Part shown: piece after piece, positions 57,494 through 64,000 of the stretch
Layout of the letters: each line of letters opens with the position of its first letter
How positions within the stretch are numbered: position 1 is the first letter of the stretch
Assembly: GCF_004005375.1 (NCBI RefSeq)
Contig: NZ_RZUF01000013.1
Coordinates: 1-64,000 of the forward strand
Direction of reading: 5' to 3'
Origin: Rheinheimera sediminis
Lineage (GTDB): Bacteria > Pseudomonadota > Gammaproteobacteria > Enterobacterales > Alteromonadaceae
Length of the DNA stretch: 64,000 bases
Position numbers and translations under genes: made by a program
Notes under the pieces: model-generated
Seen by the model: only the letters and a program-made list of their open reading frames with translations
The model's database searches: none
What the model was told of the DNA's origin: nothing

Positions 57494-57976
57494 TTATCTT
57501 TTGCTGTGTTTCATCATGCGTTCTTTTTCACGCGACCAGTCTCTGTCTTTGATGTCGTCACGTTTGTCAAAGTGCTTTTTACCCTTGGCCAGATGGAACT
57601 CCAGCTTCACCCAACAGGCTTTCCAGTACATGGAAGTTGCTATTAAGGTATAACCGTCTTGTTCTTTTTTACCGACCAGTTTGTTCAGCTCACGTTTGTT
57701 CAGCAACAGCTTGCGCGAGCGCTCTGGATCGCAGACTACGTGAGAGGACGCGCTGTGTAGCGCCTGAATTTGTGCACCAATTAAAAAAGCTTCGCCATCC
57801 TTTAAAATGACGTACGAGTCTGACAAATTAACTTTGCCTTCACGAATACTCTTTATTTCCCAGCCTTGCAGGCACATACCTGCTTCGAAACGCTCTTCGA
57901 GGAAATAGTCGTGTCGTGCTTTTCTATTTTGGGCTATGGTGCCGCCCTGATTTTTGCTGCTTTGTTTTTTGCTCAT
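57494..57976 (-). CDS. smpB: SsrA-binding protein SmpB
   Basis: 160 residues, the same as E. coli SmpB. It binds the tRNA-like domain of tmRNA and delivers it to stalled ribosomes. Landmarks are [34 protein letters not shown], then [10 protein letters not shown], and the basic C-terminal tail [17 protein letters not shown] that enters the mRNA channel. The frame is open to 58207, but ATG 57976 gives the family N-terminus. It is divergent from ratA and upstream of ssrA. Confidence 0.96.
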   Translation of the reverse strand: MSKKQSSKNQGGTIAQNRKARHDYFLEERFEAGMCLQGWEIKSIREGKVNLSDSYVILKDGEAFLIGAQIQALHSASSHVVCDPERSRKLLLNKRELNKLVGKKEQDGYTLIATSMYWKACWVKLEFHLAKGKKHFDKRDDIKDRDWSREKERMMKHSKR

Positions 57977-58095
57977 CTTTGCGAACGAATTAACTCTTAA
58001 AAGCCAAGGAATTTTATGGCAAAAGGCTTGCGCCTGGGACATTGAGGCTACGGCCAGATCTGTTACAATCGCCGCCTGCATTAAGGGGAGAGAGT

Positions 58096-58539
58096 ATGCC
58101 ACAAATTGAGCGCAGCGCACTGGTTTTTTACAGCGCGCGCCAGATGTTTGAGCTGGTGAACGATGTACCACGTTATCCGGAATTTTTACCAGGTTGTGCC
58201 AAAGCATTAATTTTGCAGCAGTCTGCAGATCAGATGCTGGCTAAGTTACAGGTAAAAAAAGCCGGTATTAGTCAGGAGTTCACCACTCGTAATACCTTGG
58301 TGACTGACTCGCAAATTCAAATGCAATTGGAGTCAGGCCCTTTTAAGTCTTTATCCGGTGGCTGGACTTTTATTCCACTGAGTGACGAGGCCTGCAAAGT
58401 AGTGCTGGCGTTGGATTTTGAATTTTCCAATAAAATTGTCGAATTTGCTTTTGGTAAAATTTTTAACGAATTAACAGCGGCCATGGTCGGTGCTTTTACA
58501 CAAAGAGCGAAGCAGGTATACGGAGAGCAACATGGCTGA
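58096..58539 (+). CDS. ratA: RatA family START/coenzyme Q-binding protein
   Basis: 147 residues of the polyketide cyclase/START-like family, homologous to E. coli RatA and to eukaryotic Coq10. Conserved segments are [34 protein letters not shown] and [10 protein letters not shown]. Roles proposed for the family include ubiquinone handling and inhibition of 70S assembly in E. coli. AAGGGGAGAG gives a strong ribosome-binding site for ATG 58096. A TACAAT lies near 58067, suggesting its own promoter. It overlaps rnfH by 8 bases. Confidence 0.9.
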   Translation: MPQIERSALVFYSARQMFELVNDVPRYPEFLPGCAKALILQQSADQMLAKLQVKKAGISQEFTTRNTLVTDSQIQMQLESGPFKSLSGGWTFIPLSDEACKVVLALDFEFSNKIVEFAFGKIFNELTAAMVGAFTQRAKQVYGEQHG

Positions 58540-58867
58540 AACCAAGGCTGTTGAACTGGCTTATGCCACGCCAGCCAAACAAAGTTTGTTGAGTTTAACT
58601 GTAGATGCTAGTGCTACTGTAGAGCAGATTATTCTGCAGTCCGGTATGCTGGCGACTTTCCCTGAAATTGATTTAAGCCAGAATAAAGTTGGGATCTGGA
58701 GCCGCAGCTGCAAACTCAGTGACGTGCCAAAAGAGGGCGACCGTATTGAAATTTACCGGCCTTTAATCGCCGACCCTAAAGATATGCGTCGTCGCCGTGC
58801 TGAAAAAGCCAAAGATGAAGGTAGAGCGAATAAAACCACAGGTGGCCGGCCGCAAGGGCAGGATTGA
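58532..58867 (+). CDS. rnfH: RnfH family ubiquitin-like protein
   Basis: 111 residues with a beta-grasp (ubiquitin-like) fold predicted from the RnfH pattern: [56 protein letters not shown]. The C-terminus is basic and Gly-rich. Function is unknown; it always accompanies ratA, and the pair was once read as a toxin-antitoxin candidate. It overlaps ratA by 8 bases, with GGAGAG upstream. Confidence 0.9.
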   Translation: MAETKAVELAYATPAKQSLLSLTVDASATVEQIILQSGMLATFPEIDLSQNKVGIWSRSCKLSDVPKEGDRIEIYRPLIADPKDMRRRRAEKAKDEGRANKTTGGRPQGQD

Positions 58868-58879
58868 TAAAAAGTGGAT

Positions 58880-58918
58880 TCAGATCACAATGTTGGTGAG
58901 GCCCACAATGTGATCTGA
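58880..58918. repeat. Degenerate copy of the TCAGATCACA palindrome
   Basis: TCAGATCACA (58880-58889) and TGTGATCTGA (58909-58918) form a 10-bp stem. The outer parts (AAAAGTGGA on the left, CCCCTTTT on the right) pair imperfectly. It shares the CAGATCACA/TGTGATCTGACCCC core with the perfect element at 17385-17438. It fills the 65-base gap between convergent rnfH and bamE and can serve as a two-way terminator. Confidence 0.75.
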
Positions 58919-58932
58919 CCCCTTTTCAGAAG

Positions 58933-59283
58933 TTATTGATCCAGCGGGATGTTGAAGTTTTCTGGTTTTTTAAAGTCACCTGTTATATCAACCAGTTTGT
59001 TATCTTTAAAATTGGCGACCAGTTGTTTTTCAAAGTTTTCACCTCGACCGCCTTTTAATGCATAAAAATAATGCCAGATGTCGTCGTCAAAGGCATTTTC
59101 CGCAACAGGGTTGCCTAAAACAAAACGTACCTGTTCTTTAGTCATTTGCACACGCAGTTTGTCGATATCTTTTTGTTCTAAAAAGTTACCTTGGGGTACG
59201 TCAATCCGGTAAATCCAACTGCTGCAAGCACCCAGAGTCAATGCTGTGGCCAATACGAGGGCCGTTTTCACTACTGCTTTCAT
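58933..59283 (-). CDS. bamE: Outer-membrane assembly lipoprotein BamE
   Basis: 116 residues. The lipoprotein signal MKAVVKTALVLATALTLGAC has acylated Cys20. The SmpA/OmlA fold follows: VPQGNFLEQKDIDKLRVQMTKEQVRFVLGNPVAENAFDDDIWHYFY. BamE stabilises the BamABCDE machine that folds outer-membrane proteins. ATG 59283 is chosen for the typical leader; ATG 59295, four residues earlier, is also possible. It is convergent with rnfH, a common gammaproteobacterial arrangement. Confidence 0.94.
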   Translation of the reverse strand: MKAVVKTALVLATALTLGACSSWIYRIDVPQGNFLEQKDIDKLRVQMTKEQVRFVLGNPVAENAFDDDIWHYFYALKGGRGENFEKQLVANFKDNKLVDITGDFKKPENFNIPLDQ

Positions 59284-59412
59284 CTGTCTCTTCATCTGAA
59301 TAAGTCTGACGGCATCATACCGCAAGCTTGGGCTGAAATTAAAGCCTTAATCAGACCTAAGTCTTCTGGCTAAGTTCTCACTTTGAGAAAACTTTAGTGC
59401 ACCGAGCTGCAG

Positions 59413-61080
59413 CTAAGGGGCGCATAGTAGCTCGCGGGCATTGGCAATTGCATTTGCGCTGACGTTCTCGCCGGCCAGTAAGCGGGCTATTTCCTGAACT
59501 CGCTCCTCATCTGCCAGTTCGCGTATACGGGTTTCTGTAGCTATTCCGTCTGTGTATTTTTCGACAAACAACTGATGATGGCCTTGACTAGCAACTTGGG
59601 GTAAATGGGTAACACAAATCACCTGAGTGGATTCACCCAACTGACGTAATAATCTGCCAACACCAGCGGCGACTGGCCCACTAATGCCCACATCTACTTC
59701 ATCAAAAATCAAAGTTGGTGTGGTCACTTTGCCAGCTAATATCACCTGAATAGCAAGACTGATGCGGGATAGCTCCCCCCCTGACGCTACTTTATGCAAT
59801 GCCTGTAACGGCTGGCCAGGGTTAGTGCTGACCAGAAAGTCGACCTGATCCCAGCCAGATGCATTAGCTTTATCTATACCTGCGCTTTGGACTGCGATGT
59901 GAAATTTACCATTCGCCATACTCAAATCAGCCATACTGCGGGCAATTTTATCTGATAGCTCCAAAGCGGCTGATTGACGTAATTCAGAGACTATTTCGGC
60001 CGCCTGACAATACAATTGCTGAGCTTGTTGAATTTCAAGCTGCAGCTGCACTATGCGTTCGTCGTCACCTGCCAGTTCTGATAATTGTTGGGACAATTGC
60101 TGATGAAAGAGCGCCAGTTGATCGTTTGGAATTTGATGTTTACGGCTTAAATTTAGCCACAGGACTAAACGCTGATCGATTTCCGCTAAACGTTCCGGGT
60201 CTATATCTACTTTTTCGCTATAGCGACGTAATTCCCGGCCTGCCTCTTCTATTTGTACTAAAGCTTCTGTCAGCAGTTGATGAATAGGAGCTAAAGCAGG
60301 ATCTACTTCGATATAATCGTCCAACTGCTGGCAGGCATGACTTAACAAGCGGAAGCTGTTGGCTTCTTCATCTTCATAAGCAAGTTGCAGGGCTTGTTGG
60401 CTGGCTTGTATCAAGCTGTGGCTATTACTCAAACGCTGATGTTCGATTTCCAGTTCGGCAAATTCATCCTGACCAGGTGCAAACTGATCCAGTTCAGCCA
60501 CCTGATACTCTAACAACTGGCGCTGCGCTTCACGTTGCTGCTGGCTACTTTGTAATTCGCTGTATTCTTGCTTCAACTGCTGCCAGGCTTTCCAATGTTG
60601 GCGACAATTGGCTAATGCAGAATGGGTATTGGCATAAGCGTCCAGTAACTGGCGCTGATGATCGGATTTTAACAACAGCTGATGGGCATGCTGGCCATGA
60701 ATACTCAGCAAATGATGGCCCAAAGCTTTCAGTTGTTGAGCTGGCACTTGTACACCATTGATATAGCCACGGGAGCGGCCTTCACTGCCGATCACCCGCC
60801 GCACTATGCATTCGTTACCCATGGCCAGATCTTGTTCAGTCAGCCAGTGTTGGGCTGAAGCTAATTGACTGATATCAAAGCTCGCTACTATATCGGCTTT
60901 ATCACAACCTGGGCGCACGACCAAACCATCGGCACGATCGCCTAAACATAAAGACAAGGCATCTAAGGCAATAGATTTGCCTGCACCTGTTTCGCCCGTA
61001 ATAGTGGTCATGCCGCCGCGCCAGTCGAGTTCCAGTGCGCGCACTATGGCAAAGTTGCTGATATGCAGATGGTTGAGCAT
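59413..61080 (-). CDS. recN: DNA repair protein RecN
   Basis: 555-residue SMC-like ATPase for double-strand-break repair. Walker A is TGETGAGKSIALDALSL; long Gln- and Leu-rich coiled coils span about 155-370. The ABC signature is KVASGGELSRISLAIQ and Walker B is TLIFDEVDVGISG. AGGGAG lies 7 bases before the ATG. A LexA box upstream predicts SOS induction, as in E. coli. Confidence 0.96.
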   Translation of the reverse strand: MLNHLHISNFAIVRALELDWRGGMTTITGETGAGKSIALDALSLCLGDRADGLVVRPGCDKADIVASFDISQLASAQHWLTEQDLAMGNECIVRRVIGSEGRSRGYINGVQVPAQQLKALGHHLLSIHGQHAHQLLLKSDHQRQLLDAYANTHSALANCRQHWKAWQQLKQEYSELQSSQQQREAQRQLLEYQVAELDQFAPGQDEFAELEIEHQRLSNSHSLIQASQQALQLAYEDEEANSFRLLSHACQQLDDYIEVDPALAPIHQLLTEALVQIEEAGRELRRYSEKVDIDPERLAEIDQRLVLWLNLSRKHQIPNDQLALFHQQLSQQLSELAGDDERIVQLQLEIQQAQQLYCQAAEIVSELRQSAALELSDKIARSMADLSMANGKFHIAVQSAGIDKANASGWDQVDFLVSTNPGQPLQALHKVASGGELSRISLAIQVILAGKVTTPTLIFDEVDVGISGPVAAGVGRLLRQLGESTQVICVTHLPQVASQGHHQLFVEKYTDGIATETRIRELADEERVQEIARLLAGENVSANAIANARELLCAP

Positions 61081-61103
61081 GGTCCAACTCCCTTATACTG
61101 TAT

Positions 61104-61123
61104 AACTGTTAATTTATACAGTA
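61104..61123 (-). promoter_or_regulatory. LexA operator of recN
   Basis: The inverted site CTGTTAATTTATACAG (61106-61121) fits CTGT-N8-ACAG, with TA flanks. An adjoining TACTGTATAA (61096-61105) looks like an extra half-site. It lies about 25-45 bases upstream of the recN start, over the likely promoter. Confidence 0.88.
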
Positions 61124-61159
61124 ATTAGGCTTTTAGCAAGGGAGTAGGGCAGAGATTTT

Positions 61160-62053
61160 TTAGTAGAGTTTGCTACCCCAGCCTAACTTGTTGCGCAGTA
61201 CATTAAAGTAGCTATATCCTGGCGGATGCACCAGTTTCAGTGGCTTCGGGTGTTTACGAATACGGATTTCATCGCCAGGCATTACGGCTAAAATCACATG
61301 GCTGTCACAGCTGACCTGTAAATGCGCATCATTGCTTGGGGATACTTTAAGTATTATTTCACTGGTACCTGAGACGACGAGAGGGCGGCTACTTAAGGTA
61401 TGAGGAAACATAGGTACTAAACTCATCGCATCCAACTCAGGTGTCAGAATAGGACCTCCACCTGATAATGAATACGCTGTAGAGCCAGTTGGCGTACTGA
61501 CTATTAGGCCGTCGGAGCGCTGACTAAAGACAAATTCGCCATTAATATAAGCTTCAAACTCAATCATGTGTGCTACTTTGTCGGCATGCAATACCGCTTC
61601 GTTCACAGCACTGTTACTGCTTTTTACGCAGTCGTTACGATACACTTCGACTTCCAGCAGATTGCGCTTTTCTGTGACAAAATTACCGGCCAATACTGCG
61701 GCTAAAGGAGTTTCAAAATCTTCTGGTGATAAATCAGTTAAAAAGCCCAAGTTGCCACGGTTTACTCCCAGCACTGCCACGCCAAAACGCGCCAGCACAC
61801 GGGCCGCGCCGAGCATATTGCCGTCGCCACCTACTACTATAGCCAAATCACAGTTTTTACCCAGGGCCACCAAATCCATCATCTGTATATCAGGCAGAGC
61901 AAGAGACTCGGCGACCTTTTCTTCTACATACACTTTTAATTGCCTGGCAGTTAAAAACTGATACAGACTGATCAGAGTGCTGTTAGCACCAGGATGATTA
62001 GGTTTTCCAATTAATCCAATAGTTTGAAATGCGCTACCAGGGTTTTGACTCAT
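61160..62053 (-). CDS. nadK: NAD kinase
   Basis: It phosphorylates NAD to NADP. The 297-residue protein has the [11 protein letters not shown] motif with catalytic Asp, the NxE-type segment [15 protein letters not shown], and the conserved [22 protein letters not shown]. The frame is open to 62134, but ATG 62053 has AAAGGAAC upstream and matches the family N-terminus ([17 protein letters not shown]). It lies upstream of recN on the same strand and is divergent from hrcA. Confidence 0.96.
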   Translation of the reverse strand: MSQNPGSAFQTIGLIGKPNHPGANSTLISLYQFLTARQLKVYVEEKVAESLALPDIQMMDLVALGKNCDLAIVVGGDGNMLGAARVLARFGVAVLGVNRGNLGFLTDLSPEDFETPLAAVLAGNFVTEKRNLLEVEVYRNDCVKSSNSAVNEAVLHADKVAHMIEFEAYINGEFVFSQRSDGLIVSTPTGSTAYSLSGGGPILTPELDAMSLVPMFPHTLSSRPLVVSGTSEIILKVSPSNDAHLQVSCDSHVILAVMPGDEIRIRKHPKPLKLVHPPGYSYFNVLRNKLGWGSKLY

Positions 62054-62143
62054 GAGTGTTCCTTTCAAAGTGCAAATGCAGTATACCCATAGTTTGCTGC
62101 ATGGAACAGCTTTGTGCAGTTGGGCCTGTGACAAAGCATGAGG

Positions 62144-62169
62144 CTTGAATTTTTTAATAAAGTCCCCAC
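62144..62169 (+). promoter_or_regulatory. Sigma-32 heat-shock promoter for hrcA-grpE
   Basis: CTTGAA (62144-62149), a 14-base spacer and CCCCAC (62164-62169) fit the RpoH consensus CTTGAAA/CCCCATNT well. It lies about 65 bases before the hrcA start. No CIRCE inverted repeat is seen here. Confidence 0.75.
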
Positions 62170-62232
62170 AATGCAGGATGATAGTTAAGCATTAGTGGAT
62201 GAGTCGTCTTTTTAACCGGAGTGAGAGTTGTA

Positions 62233-63258
62233 GTGGTTCAGTTAACCAGACCAGAACTGATATTAAAACTCATAGTCGAGCAGTATTTGACGGACGGCAT
62301 GCCTGTGTCCTCTAAGTTGCTCTGTGAGCAGTCAGAACTTGGCGTCAGTTCCGCTACAGTGCGAAACACTATGATGCTGCTTGAGCAGCAAGGTTTTATC
62401 CGTTCTCCTCATACTTCGGCTGGCAGGGTGCCAACGACCTCAGGTATACGTTTATTTATCGATAAAATGCTGCAGTTTGAACCTTTAACTGGCCGCTGGT
62501 TGGATGCTATACAGGTCAACTTACCTCCTCAGTTGCCTGTGTCTTTGTTGTGTCAGCAAGCCGGGCAATTACTGGCAAACCTGACAGGTATGGTCAGTAT
62601 TGTCAGTTCACCTAAGGAACAAGGGCGGGTGATCCGGCAGGTTGATTTAGTTCGTCTGGCGACACAGCGTCTGTTACTTGTAGTGATAGACGAAGACGGC
62701 GATATTTTACACCGCGTGCTCTTTTATGACGATTTAATAGATAATCCAACCTTGAGCCGGGTCTTGTGTTTACTGAACGCAGCTTTATGCGGTCAGGATT
62801 GGCTGGACGGCATTTCCCGCTTAGCTCTAATAGCCAGGCAAGAATGCGGAGCTGTGCAGGCTTTAGTGAAAACAGCCATGGCACAACTGAGTCTCGACGA
62901 GATGCAACAGCATCAGCCACTGATTTATGGCCAGCATCAATTAATGCAGGCCAGCGACTATCACCGTGATCCGCAATTGCAGCAAGTGATAGAACTCTTG
63001 GATAATCCGGCTTGTCTGGTGCAGTTATTAACACCCGTCACTCAGGATAACCAACCTAAGCTGATACTGGGACGAGAGTCTGGTATCGAACCTTTAGCCA
63101 AGGTGAGTTTGATTTGTGCGCGCTATCGTTCGGAGCCACATGGCTTTATTGCTTTGCTCGGCCCCAGACGTATGAACTACAGTCGTTTTGTACCTTTAGT
63201 CGAAGCTGTAGCACAACAAATGTTTTTTAACTTGAATCATCTTAATCAATCCCCATAA
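62233..63258 (+). CDS. hrcA: Heat-inducible transcription repressor HrcA
   Basis: 341 residues. The N-terminal winged helix contains LGVSSATVRNTMMLLEQQGFI and the HrcA hallmark SPHTSAGRVPTTSGIRLFID. A GAF-like middle domain and C-terminus (GPRRMNYSRFVPLVEAVAQQM) follow. HrcA represses chaperone genes at CIRCE sites with GroEL help. GTG 62233 is preferred, since GAGAG lies 5 bases before it; GTG 62221 in the same frame has no spaced ribosome-binding site. grpE follows after 29 bases, behind the shared heat-shock promoter. Confidence 0.92.
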   Translation: MVQLTRPELILKLIVEQYLTDGMPVSSKLLCEQSELGVSSATVRNTMMLLEQQGFIRSPHTSAGRVPTTSGIRLFIDKMLQFEPLTGRWLDAIQVNLPPQLPVSLLCQQAGQLLANLTGMVSIVSSPKEQGRVIRQVDLVRLATQRLLLVVIDEDGDILHRVLFYDDLIDNPTLSRVLCLLNAALCGQDWLDGISRLALIARQECGAVQALVKTAMAQLSLDEMQQHQPLIYGQHQLMQASDYHRDPQLQQVIELLDNPACLVQLLTPVTQDNQPKLILGRESGIEPLAKVSLICARYRSEPHGFIALLGPRRMNYSRFVPLVEAVAQQMFFNLNHLNQSP

Positions 63259-63287
63259 TAAACCAACCTATGGTGGAGTAGTAACTA

Positions 63288-63857
63288 ATGAGCGAGCAAG
63301 ATAAAGTGCAAACTGAACAACAACAGGCTGCGGAAGCAGCGGCAGAGCAAGAAGTGGTAGAACTGACGCCGGAGCAGGAACTTATTGCAAAGTTGGATGC
63401 GGAATTACAGCAGGCAAAAGCCCAGTTGGCAGAGCAGCATGATTTAATGCTTAGAATAAAAGCTGAAGCAGACAACAGCCGTCGTCGTTCAGCCATGGAC
63501 GTTGAAAAAGCCCATAAATTTGCGCTGGAGCGTTTCGCTGGTGATTTATTGCCAGTGGTAGACAACCTCGAGCGTGCTTTAACTTTCTTAAATCGTGAAG
63601 ATGAAAACCAAAAAGCTCTGGGTGAAGGTGTGGATTTAACCTTGAAGGGTTTACTGGATACACTGTCAAAAAACGGTGTGCAGCAAATCGACCCACAAGG
63701 TCAGCCCTTTAATCCTGAATTCCATCAGGCCATGTCTATTCAGCCAAGCGCTGATGTAGCACCAAATACAGTGACTTTTGTGATGCAAAAAGGCTATGAA
63801 CTGAATGGTCGTTTAGTACGTCCTGCTATGGTGGGTGTATCGAAAGCTGTTGAATAA
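63288..63857 (+). CDS. grpE: Nucleotide exchange factor GrpE
   Basis: 189 residues. GrpE releases ADP from DnaK. A disordered Gln/Glu-rich N-terminus and a long dimer-forming helix (about 20-85) are followed by the conserved DLLPVVDNLERAL and the beta-wing domain (GVQQIDPQGQPFNPEFHQAM, VMQKGYELNGRLVRPAMVGVS). GGTGGAG precedes the ATG. It is transcribed with hrcA and ends at a strong terminator; dnaK does not follow immediately in this window. Confidence 0.96.
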   Translation: MSEQDKVQTEQQQAAEAAAEQEVVELTPEQELIAKLDAELQQAKAQLAEQHDLMLRIKAEADNSRRRSAMDVEKAHKFALERFAGDLLPVVDNLERALTFLNREDENQKALGEGVDLTLKGLLDTLSKNGVQQIDPQGQPFNPEFHQAMSIQPSADVAPNTVTFVMQKGYELNGRLVRPAMVGVSKAVE

Positions 63858-63870
63858 CAAGTAACAGCTT

Positions 63871-63929
63871 AAAAATGAGCTCAGCTCGATTATTCATTAG
63901 AAATAATCTGATCTGAGCTCATTTTTTTT
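63871..63929 (+). terminator. grpE terminator
   Basis: AAAAATGAGCTCAG (63871-63884) pairs perfectly with CTGAGCTCATTTTT (63913-63926). An inner stem GATTATT/AATAATC (63888-63894, 63902-63908) is stacked above, and eight T end the element. Confidence 0.92.
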
Positions 63930-63977
63930 GCTTACAATAGCGCTATTCGCACTGTAGGCATTTGTAAAGGAATCTTT

Positions 63978-64000
63978 TTGTCTGAGCTTGAGTCTGGTAC
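63978..64000 (+). CDS. Start of a further gene, cut by window edge
   Basis: AAAGGAA (63966-63972) stands 5 bases before a TTG (63978) that opens a frame reading M-S-E-L-E-S-G to the end of the window. A TACAAT at 63934-63939 could be its -10. The residues do not match the start of DnaK, the usual neighbour of grpE, and are too few to name a product. Confidence 0.4.

Noticed and set aside
62054-62232. CIRCE element upstream of hrcA
   Set aside because: No TTAGCACTC-N9-GAGTGCTAA or near match; GCATTAGTGG at about 62190 does not form the inverted repeat.

Overview
The window reads as a chromosomal segment of a Gammaproteobacterium. Gene order (fldB/xerD-dsbC-recJ-prfB-lysS, pyrG-eno-ftsB-ispDF-truD-surE-pcm-yqaA-nlpD-rpoS-mutS-pncC-recA, ssrA-smpB-ratA-rnfH-bamE-recN-nadK-hrcA-grpE) and protein style suggest the Rheinheimera/Alteromonadales neighbourhood. 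That genus guess is inference; no rRNA gene is present to settle it. There is no prophage, integrase, transposase gene, CRISPR array or tRNA gene.

Positions 1-10100 hold flavodoxin on the minus strand, then recombination, disulfide-isomerase, translation and nucleotide genes on the plus strand, including prfB with its programmed +1 frameshift. Positions 10100-17450 hold an unrecognised gene and a tightly packed ftsB-ispD-ispF-truD-surE-pcm-yqaA-nlpD-rpoS block. It ends in a 23-bp perfect palindrome that belongs to a small repeat family in this window. Positions 17540-23380 hold a four-gene cluster: ATP-grasp, alpha-E, a fused ATP-grasp/alpha-E paralogue with decayed active-site motifs, and a transglutaminase-like protease. 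Its product is not known.

Positions 23395-34500 hold a PhoD-like phosphatase (apparently with an ATT start), mutS, pncC, recA with a near-perfect LexA operator, and a MetJ-type operator in front of metA and a methionine synthase split into two overlapping genes. A gene-poor stretch of about 840 bp follows (34502-35339), with inverted repeats and a pyrimidine-rich hairpin loop.

Positions 35370-50850 are the most accessory part. They hold a lipoprotein with TPR repeats, an M28 peptidase, an OsmC-pirin fusion and a translationally coupled operon of three different photolyase/cryptochrome paralogues. A zinc-uptake set of the ZrgA/ABC type follows, interrupted by a TonB-dependent receptor and a sulfotransferase-like gene. 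Positions 51000-56650 hold a convergent signalling pair, an Hpt-REC-REC-GGDEF protein and a GAF/PAS hybrid histidine kinase, which together have all the parts of a phosphorelay ending in c-di-GMP.

Positions 56900-64000 hold tmRNA and SmpB (trans-translation), the RatA-RnfH pair, BamE, RecN with a LexA box, NadK, and HrcA-GrpE behind a good sigma-32-type promoter. The first codons of one further gene run off the right edge.
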